From Plakobranchus ocellatus (taxonomy: Eukaryota; Mollusca; Gastropoda; Plakobranchidae): DNA of 20,258 nucleotides. The stretch spans positions 4,839,541-4,859,798 of the forward strand of contig BLXT01007309.1 in assembly GCA_019648995.1 (NCBI GenBank), in the 5' to 3' direction. The position numbers and the translations under genes are program-made. The notes below the pieces were generated by a model. It was given only the letters and a program-made list of their open reading frames with translations, did no database searches and had not been told where the DNA came from. Every line of letters starts with the position of its first letter. Position 1 is the first letter of the stretch. Below are positions 1 through 9,100 of the stretch, in pieces.

Positions 1-74
1 CCCAAAAAAAAAGGAAAGAAAAATTAATTTGTATCAAACAGTAACTCGGCAACTTCTTTCAATTTCTTTTTCAG

Positions 75-187
75 AGTAGCAAATGCTTTGATTGGAGGTT
101 GTGGCTTAGCAAGGCAAGATAAAGTGATAATTATTCTGCCTAGGATACCTGAGTGGTGGTTTTTGCATTTAGCCTGTATTCGTGCTG
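75..187 (+). CDS. ACSM: ACSM exon a (first exon visible)
   Basis: Acceptor AG is at 73-74 after a T-rich tract, and donor GT at 188-189. The first base completes a codon begun upstream and the exon ends in phase 1. It encodes [17 protein letters not shown], then [10 protein letters not shown] and CIRA, the conserved N-domain segment around the LPRVPEWW motif of ACSM enzymes. Reading on past 187 gives a short unspliced extension that is not coding. Confidence 0.93.
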
Positions 188-3100
188 GTAATTTAAGTGG
201 ACTTGGTTTTATCATTCAAAATCCTATTACAAATAAGTGTGAAATGATTGTTGTCATTGATTTTGAAAAAAAAATTGTTTGATTTATAACCCTTCTAATT
301 CATTAAAATTTGTGTATGAATTAATTTGCTAAATCTCTACAATTCCACAATAAACAGAACATAAGAGGTGAATGAGTATTTTTTTTTTTTATTTAACCAA
401 TAACTCCGAGTGACCGCTCCTGGCGGCTGACGGAACAATACGAATGACCGGGCAGCCGCTCCCAGCGCTCCCAACATTATGAAAGAAAGCAGCAGAGGGA
501 GAAAACTGTCCAGATGTGGAAAAAAAATCTGGATGCAAAGAGTTAATAGGAGCTCAGTTGTTATGAAAATGAAAATCAGGTGTGTCAAAATAATACAGTT
601 CTGACCTGATCAATCTCTGCTCTTAGTTTAGAACTAAAGACTAACATAAGAAAAAGCCCTTTATAAAGAAAAGCACCTAAATGAGAAAAAAGTGCCCAAG
701 TGAAGAAAAAAGATTGAACCAGAGGTTTTATAGGTGTCCTGGAATAATAAAAACCATTATACATTCTTTCCTTTTGTTGTGCTCTTAATTAATGGACAGT
801 CCTGAAGTGAGGGGGAACAGTTACGGGAATATCTAAAAGTTCATCAGCTAACTGAAATTTTCATCTAATTTACTGCTACAAGAGACTGTGATTTGAATAC
901 ATATTCAAATATTTTACTTAATTCACTTGCGGCTGATCCCATAGGCGTGACGGGAAAGGCCTTTTGTTAGCTGGGGCGGGTCCCATAACACCTACGGGAT
1001 CAACTTTAACCTCCTGTTACTCCCATGCTTTCCCCGCTAAAGCCACGGGAAACGCCTGTTACTGTTGTATAGCCATTTCCCTAGACTCATGAAAAGTTTC
1101 GTATCATTCAGACATCGCATTTTTTATTGATGACTGAAAAGGGACACAACTCTCAGTCAGTCTGAAATCATGTATATCTAAGAATCACTGCTTCTAACAA
1201 GCAAAAGAATGAAGCAAGAACGAACATTTTTGATGTTTAAGGTAAATTAAAGTTTTTTTCTTCTTCTCACACCTCTCAAGCATGCTCACAAATCAATAAA
1301 ATCAACAGAAAGGACATTTTTTTAAAATGAATTTTATTTCAGCTTACATCACAATTTCCAAAACTTTTTGAAAAACCAAAATGTGTGCTGGTTCACAAAA
1401 GTTACATAAAAATCATTTTAGATATATTTCTTAACGGTTTATTTTATTCCAACAAGTTCGTTTTTGTCTTGAATCAGTCCAGATTTTATTAATATAGCTT
1501 AAATACTTTTTTTTTTTTTTACAATTTTTGGAAAATACTCCAAAAAGCTCAGCCACAAGCGCTCAAATAATTTCCAAACCCTCTGCCGCAAGTGAGTTAA
1601 TATTGAAAAGGCAGCTACCAACTTGTAGAAAGGTATTTAAAAAAATGAACAAAACAGCAGCACATCAGAGTACTAGAGTTTGAATCTTGGTACTGTTTGG
1701 ATGAAGCCATAATAAATATGAAACTTTCTGATGCATTTTTGTGTTGTTTACTTTTTGATACAACTGAGTCAGTGGTTGTCTTTTTCTATTTTCATTCCAA
1801 CAACATCTACATCCTCACTCAGGTTCCTCAAAGTTATTTGTTTGCAAGAGTGCTGCACGTGCATTTTTTTCTATAATTTAATTTGAACCAAAGAGTTAAA
1901 TGATATCCTTTTTTTTAAAGTCTTTTTTAAAGATATTAAAGCAAATCGTTTACAAGTAAAGCTGTTGCTGTTGGTTTGAACATGAAATGTGTATTTACTC
2001 ACAATAAAAAATTTCTTTATTGTTTTATTGAAACTCCAGACATCACTCCGAGTTCAGGAACTATGCTTCTACGCAGCAATGACATCAAGCATAGACTAAA
2101 GTTATCCAAGGCAAAATGTATTATTACTACACCATCTATGGTGCAATATGTAGATGAGGTAAAGCACAATAATTCACATTTTCTAAAAATAGTAACAGTA
2201 ACAAGTTTTGTTTTTTTTCGCAATGTCATACAAATGTAAATCAGCTGAAGTGTTAACTCGTCTCCTTCAAAGTAAGGTCTATATTGTAAATAAATGGTTG
2301 ATTGAAGTAATTTGCTGTTTTCATTTTTTAAAGGGCCCGAAAAAACTGAAATTTGATTTAGAGTTGTATGTGCGGGAAACAGTGGATTAAAATTAGTATT
2401 TCTTAAAATTGTTTCAAAACTTTTCCTTAGTTATATTTTGTGTAAATTTAATAATATTTTGTGTAAATTTAATAAGGAAAAGGAAACAAGAGTAATCAAC
2501 TTTTAATATGAATGTTTTACTGAATTTCTAGAAAATAAGCATGGATATGCTTTGAAGCACACAATTATGAGCTTTGCTGAAGTTAGGCATGTCTTTTAAT
2601 TTTTAACCTAAATACAGGTAGCTAACCAAAGTGAAGATTTGAAGACTAAAGTTGTGGTTGGGAGTGTTTCAGAAACAAGGTAAAAATGTTCTTAAATTTT
2701 TAAATTAAGCAGAAGTAGCCGTTTTAAAAACCAAAATATTGTTATTAGTACTCACGACTATAGCATTTTTTTTTTTTTGCACTTATACCCTTTGAATGAA
2801 AATTTTCAGATTTATTCTGGATTTATAAGGCTTTTCCCTTCTTTATTTTGTCTTGCACATATGATATATGCTATATCTGTTTGTTTGCTTCCTCTTTTTT
2901 TCCTGTTTTAATTTTCTTTTTACAACATTGATCTTTCCTCTTATTGTCAATAGAAATACCTTATGTGAAATGATCAAAAAAGCTTTTTTTCTGTTTTAAA
3001 TGGGAAAACAAGGGCAAGAAAAGAAGACGGAGGAGAGGAGGAGAAGGATGCTTATATTTTATATCCAAGGTTAAAGTTGCACATGTATTGTTTCTTACAA

Positions 3101-6100
3101 TTTTTAAACATTAATTTTGATTTTTTTCCAGTCCGGGATGGAAAAACTACCAACAACTGGTAGAAAATGCAGCCGCAGATTTTGAGGTAAATACTCAATG
3201 AGTCATTCATATGAGTATCCAAAAATGTCTAGGCAAAGCAGAATTTTGTTTTGTTTTCCATGAAGCTATTCATTATCTCATCAATGAAAATATCTCTTTT
3301 ACATCCTTAATTCTTAAGACCTTTGTAATTGTTTACAGCCATACAGAGTTGATAAATTAGCTCATAGCCTTTCTAAACTTTTTCTTGCCATTGACACATT
3401 TCCAAATTATACTATTGGGCTCATTTTATTTTATAATTTTCTGGTTTTTTTTTTCACCACAGTGATTCACGTGTCCCATGCCATGTGATCTTACTGAATG
3501 TTCTAGATGGTTTAAACAAATGAAATATCTGCTCAAGTATAGCACTTTTTAAAAAAAATTCAGATCGTTTGTTATTGGCTCAAGCTTAATATGATATTCC
3601 TTTTCGAGAGTTTTCACCGTAGCAAGTCCCCCCCCCCAAAAACAGTTGTAAGTGACATTGATTACTCAGACTGGCCAAATTTGTACACCTATTTCCAGAA
3701 ACATAGAAATTGATATTTTTGTTTTCAATTGTACATGTGGGAGAATGTTACAATAAATTAATCATCTTCAATTTTTTAAATATCCATGCCTTTTTTTTTG
3801 TCCTCTTAAAAATATTTTTTTCCAACATGTGATCCTATTTAGTAAGGGTTTGGATGGTGCAAAAGTGAACACATGGAGCCTGAATTTTGGAGGGCGAGGT
3901 CTGTTATTTGAATTTAAGCCAGCTGGATGAGAGTCCAATAGCAGACCTATTTATCCAAATGATCGTTTTTGCTATTACCCCTGTCCCTTCCTTATTTTTT
4001 TTTCCTCTTAAGTGTGTGAACACCAAATCATCTGATCCAATGATGCTCTTTTTCACAAGCGGAACAACTGGAGCCCCCAAAATGGCTCTACATACACATT
4101 CCAGTTATGGCTATGGGCATTTTACTACAGGAAGGTCAGCCAGAAATTTTGAGAAATTATGACCACTGAAGAGTAATTTAGTTGCCTAAATTAAAGCATA
4201 TAAAGTCTGACATTACAGGGCATCATTCCTGTGTTACACTAATAAATAAATTTTATGTCATTGACATTTTGTATTTCCTCTTTTCTAAAAAAAAAAAAAT
4301 TACCTTATTATGGTCCAAAACACAACTTGCAGAGTCTTGAGCGTTTTTAATGATATATTTTATAACTCTTACAAGGAATGCAACAGATTTTGAAAGGCCT
4401 CTCTATCCTTATAAAATTCAGCATTTCAGCCCTTGGCTTCCTCTATATGATATCCAATAGCTTCTTAGTTACTCAAAATGAGCATTTTTATGTTAAAATG
4501 ATATATCTTACGTAGAAGAACCAGTGAAGTTAAAAAAAAAAAAAAAAAGAACAACATGCAGGAAAAATGCGGTTTCAAATCATATCTGATAAAAAGTCTA
4601 TTAAAAATTCAAACAATCTTCAATTCTTGTAGATAATAACATTTTTTTTCTTTGCTGCTGGCTAATTTGTTTAATATTTAAATACGCTATTCCATAACTT
4701 GAACTGCTGTAAGATTTCTTTTAAAGGGAAACTATTGAAAAGTAGGGTGATCATTCTTTTTATGGGACTGAGTAGTTACACTGAAAAAAAAAAAGAAACG
4801 GAAAACAAAAACAAAAAACTGCTCACACATAATTGTTAAATGTGCTTTTTTATGTATTTTTATTTAAAAATTATTCAAGATTTTAAAAAGTATGGAACAA
4901 ATTTACAGAGTGCTTTACGGAGATGATTGTTTTAGCTTTTGAAGTCTGTTGCTCTTGGCAGTTTTATTTCTGTTTTTAAAGAAATAATAGATGCAATCAG
5001 TCAAAGAATTATAACAATCATTCTTAATTCCACAGATACATGTTACAATTAAAGCCAGAGTCTATTGTGTGGAATCTCTCTGATACTGGATGGGCCAAAT
5101 GTGCCTGGTCAAGCTTTTTTGTGCCCTGGATCAAAGGCGCATGTGTTTTCATCCACAATGCTCACCAGTTTGATCCAGTGGATGTTCTTAATGTCAGTTT
5201 TGTTTGTTTGCTTGTGCCTGGTATTTTTAGCCTTATACATACAACAATAATACAAATCATAATGAAAATTGACTTTTATGCATAAAAATGGCAATGGTTT
5301 CCAAAAAAAAATAGCAAATTGTATTTGTTTAAAAAAAACTTGATATTAAATTTTCAGCACAATGCTATGTCATTTTGATATATATAATTTTTTAAAAACT
5401 CAAACTAGAAACCAAACACAATGTTAAAATAAGTAAGCAAGTAGAATGTCATTTAATTGAATAGAATTTACCTTTAAGTAAGAAAATAATACTTCCAATT
5501 TTATGAAAATGTAAAAGAGAAATGGAAAAAAAAAGTATCCTAATCTTGGAGGGATGAAAATATAAGAAAAGTTATCTAGAAATGTATGCATTTAGTAGCA
5601 CTTTCTCAAATGTTGAAATTTGGTGGTTTTTATAGAGTTTCAATTAATCTTGTCAAGTTTCCTTTTTGATTTCGCAAAATTCAAAATTCATTTATTGTAA
5701 TAATATGCTTTGGTTTGCCCATAACTTTAAAATAAACTATAAACCTTTTTCCATTCTTCTTCAGAAGCTATCAAAGTATCCCATCACCCACCTGTGTAGT
5801 GCTCCCACCGGTCTGCGGCTGATGGTACAGCAAAAACTGGAAGACTTCAAATTTAAAGCTTTGTATTACACAATTGCAGCAGGTGAACCATTGGTGAGCC
5901 CATTAAGAAAAGTCAATGTGTCAGTCATCGTGGCAGTGTTGAGCTATTGTGCAAATATCAAATAAAAGAACCTTCACCATGTGAAATTACAACTAAAGTA
6001 TAGACCTAGTTGTTTCTGCCATGTAATATGTTAAATTCTATTAGTATCTGTCGCAAGTTGTATAAGCAATTCCAACAAAAAATTGTTGTATTTTTTTCCT

Positions 6101-9100
6101 CCCTGGAAAAATTTTCTTTATCATCACACTTGATTGCATATCGTTGTAGGCTTTTTCTGAATAAAAAAAAAAGTATCTTGCAGCTCTTAGAATCAAAATC
6201 TTCTTTTTTTCTCAACTGTGCTCTTAGCCAAAATTATTTAATTATACCTATGTCTCTCTATTTAGAAATTTAACCATTCTGAATTCGAAACTGTTATGCA
6301 GCTTTTAAATTAAGTCTTTGAAAGATATACACAAAATTATACTGCTGTATGCAATGTTTGATTTTCTGTTGTTAGCAGAAGATGGCATACCTAGATTGTA
6401 TTGTTGATTGCATCAAGGTTTAAGTAGAATAAGTCCCATTATTTGAAAAAAATTGAAAGTTGAAGCCCACCTATTCTTTTCTCCAGACATTAACTTGGAA
6501 AGAAGACGGTATATTTTACAACCGCAAGTCAAAGCCATCAACTGTCAAAATAAGAGGAAGAGAGCAACTTGTTTAATTCTCTTTTTCAATTAATAAGTTC
6601 AAATTTTTTTACATGTGTGTACTTACATATGAAGCACAATCCCTTACAATTATTGAAAAGATGGAGCGAAATGGATCTTTCTGTATTCTTTTTTTTTTTT
6701 GCAATTTATTTAACAGAACCCAGAACTTTTACAAATGTGGAAGCGAGGTACTGGCCTGGATATTTATGAGGGTTATGGACAAACTGAAACAGTAAGTGCA
6801 TGATAATACAAGATACATATCTTTAGAGACCAATGCTTATGAGTAAGCAGAAATGGTACTGTAAATATTTTAAATGTATGCAACCAGAGATTGCAATGTA
6901 AAAGCCTTGTAGTAGTGAAAAATATGCCAAGATTTTGTGTTTTTTTGTTGCAATGAAAAGCTGGAAAAGTCTTTTGTTTCAGAAATGTTACAGGTAATAT
7001 CCACTCATGTTCTTAAGAATATTGCAATCATAGCTTAGTTGTAAACAATTCAATCCAGTAGTGTTTTTTTGTTTTTGTTTTATCTTTAATTTCATATCAT
7101 TAACCTATTCAGCTTCGGACAAGGATCAGGCTAGATTTCTCAAGTCAATTCAAAGCAATTATATACTGGAGTGCTCCTCAAAATCATCAGTAAAATTGTT
7201 CATGGGGGTACTATCTTTCATCACTATGGAATTACAATAATAAAAAACAGTTCCTGAAAAAATTGTAAGATATATCAGGCATTGAGATTCCGCAATGGTT
7301 TTCTCTTCACTTGGACAGTCTCTGTTATAATAAATAAATAAGAGCAAGTGAACAAATGTTTTCCCTCCTTTGGACTATTTTTTTTTTTTAAGTTAATTTT
7401 TACTCAAACAGAATGTCTCACCCTGTTTTTTTTTTTAAAGACTGTGGTGTGTTGCCGCCCTCCAAACCTGATATACAAGCCTGAGTCAACAGGAAAGTCT
7501 GCTCCAGGTGTTGATGTGCAGATTGTAGATGATGATGGAAACATTGTGGACAGAGGAACTGAGGGTAACATAAGCATCAGGTGCAAACCCGTGCGCCCAG
7601 TAGGACTTTTTGCTGGATACCTGGTAAGGGTTCCATCTCTTGTCTCTTTTTTATCACATCTTTAAAAATTGCTCGACATCTAGGAGGAAGAAAGTTTATT
7701 TTACAGTGGCTAATAATCTTTTTTTTTTTTTTTTTTGCTACTCATTTGCACCTTTCAAACATAAGAATTTGTATACATTGTAAAATTATTAAAAATTTCA
7801 CTGCGTTGTAGATCTATATATAGCAATGATGATGCAACAGTATAAAATCTTTATCGAGAAATTTATCCCTCAAGATTTCTCTTCAGGATTTTATATTTCT
7901 TTTGATCTATGTATTTTTTAAGAACTAATTCTTTTTTCATTATCACACTTTCTATTATGTCGCTGTCTGAGATTATTCATTTCAAATCATGAGGGATTGT
8001 TTGTTTTTTACTAATTGTGCCTGTTCATAGACATTTTGCTTGTGATCTATGTGGTCTCTAAAGAAAGATAGGCTGTAACTTTAAGATGTGAAAGAATAGA
8101 AAGATCAAATTTTGCTTTTTTTTTATGTTTCTTATTCATATGGAAATTTCAGCTTATTTCAAGGCTGAAACTTAATAAAAACATTTAATTCACTATTGCT
8201 AATCTAGAATGAACCTGAAAAAACAGCTGCTTCATTCCGTGGAGACTTTTATCTTTTGGGTGACCGAGGCTACATGGATGAAGATGATTATGTGTATTTT
8301 GTAGGAAGGGCAGATGATATTATCATATCCTCTGGGTAAACATTAGCTACATCAACAGTGTACTCTTTATGCTTTGATGAATATTAACATTAACTTTTTA
8401 TTTTTTTATCCAAAAAAATTGTAAAGTTAAAAAAATTAGATTTTAAAATTGTTTTGTCTTATCAGAAGTTGCTTTTCAAAAGAGTAGATGTCACAAATAC
8501 AATTAAAACCATAAAAATTGTTTACATTTAACTCTGAAATTCTCTCATACAGTTTAGAGGAGTCCCGCAGTATTTGGTAACATCTAATACATATTAGGGC
8601 TGTTTAGGATACATTTGGTTCATAATTTTTCTTTGTCTGTAGAATATCTCCCTAAACGACATTAAAAACTTAATGTTAAACATTACTGGTATTTTTTTTT
8701 TAAAATGAATTACATTTGCAACTGAATTTGAAAAAAATGCATGACCACTAAGAGCACACTGTATTAAGCTGTATTATCTTGGTTTTCCAGATATCGTATT
8801 GGTCCATTTGAAGTGGAAAGTGCTCTGCTTGAGCATCCAGCTGTCACTGAGTCAGCTGTGGTGAGCAGCCCAGACGAAATTCGAGGAGAAGTAAGGAAGA
8901 TTAGATTTACTCCTGAACCATAGTTACATCAAAGGAGGTTAAGTACTTGATATTGAAATGCACTTAAAAAGCATCCTTGACTTTGAGAAGAAGAACGGCA
9001 ATGCAGTAAAAAACGAAAACAAACCCCAAAAAAAACCATTGATGAGTCCCAAAGTTGTAGAGCTAGACTACAAGTGCAATACAATTGTAAGAAAAAAAAA

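Larger units (their letters stand above)
188..2039 (+). other. Intron 1 (1,852 bp)
   Basis: The intron between exons a and b is AT-rich with two GC-rich patches. The first, about 403-476, has no recognised origin. The second, about 930-1065, is the left part of the TTAA-flanked element listed separately. The remainder shows only T and A runs. No coding signal is seen on either strand. Confidence 0.85.

Noticed and set aside
3887-4012. Upstream continuation of the exon e open frame
   Set aside because: It lacks similarity to ACSM, while the acceptor at 4011-4012 joins exon d and exon e in phase.
5193-5285. Open extension of exon f past its donor
   Set aside because: The frame becomes hydrophobic and family-unlike immediately after the GT, and exon g continues the ACSM alignment exactly.
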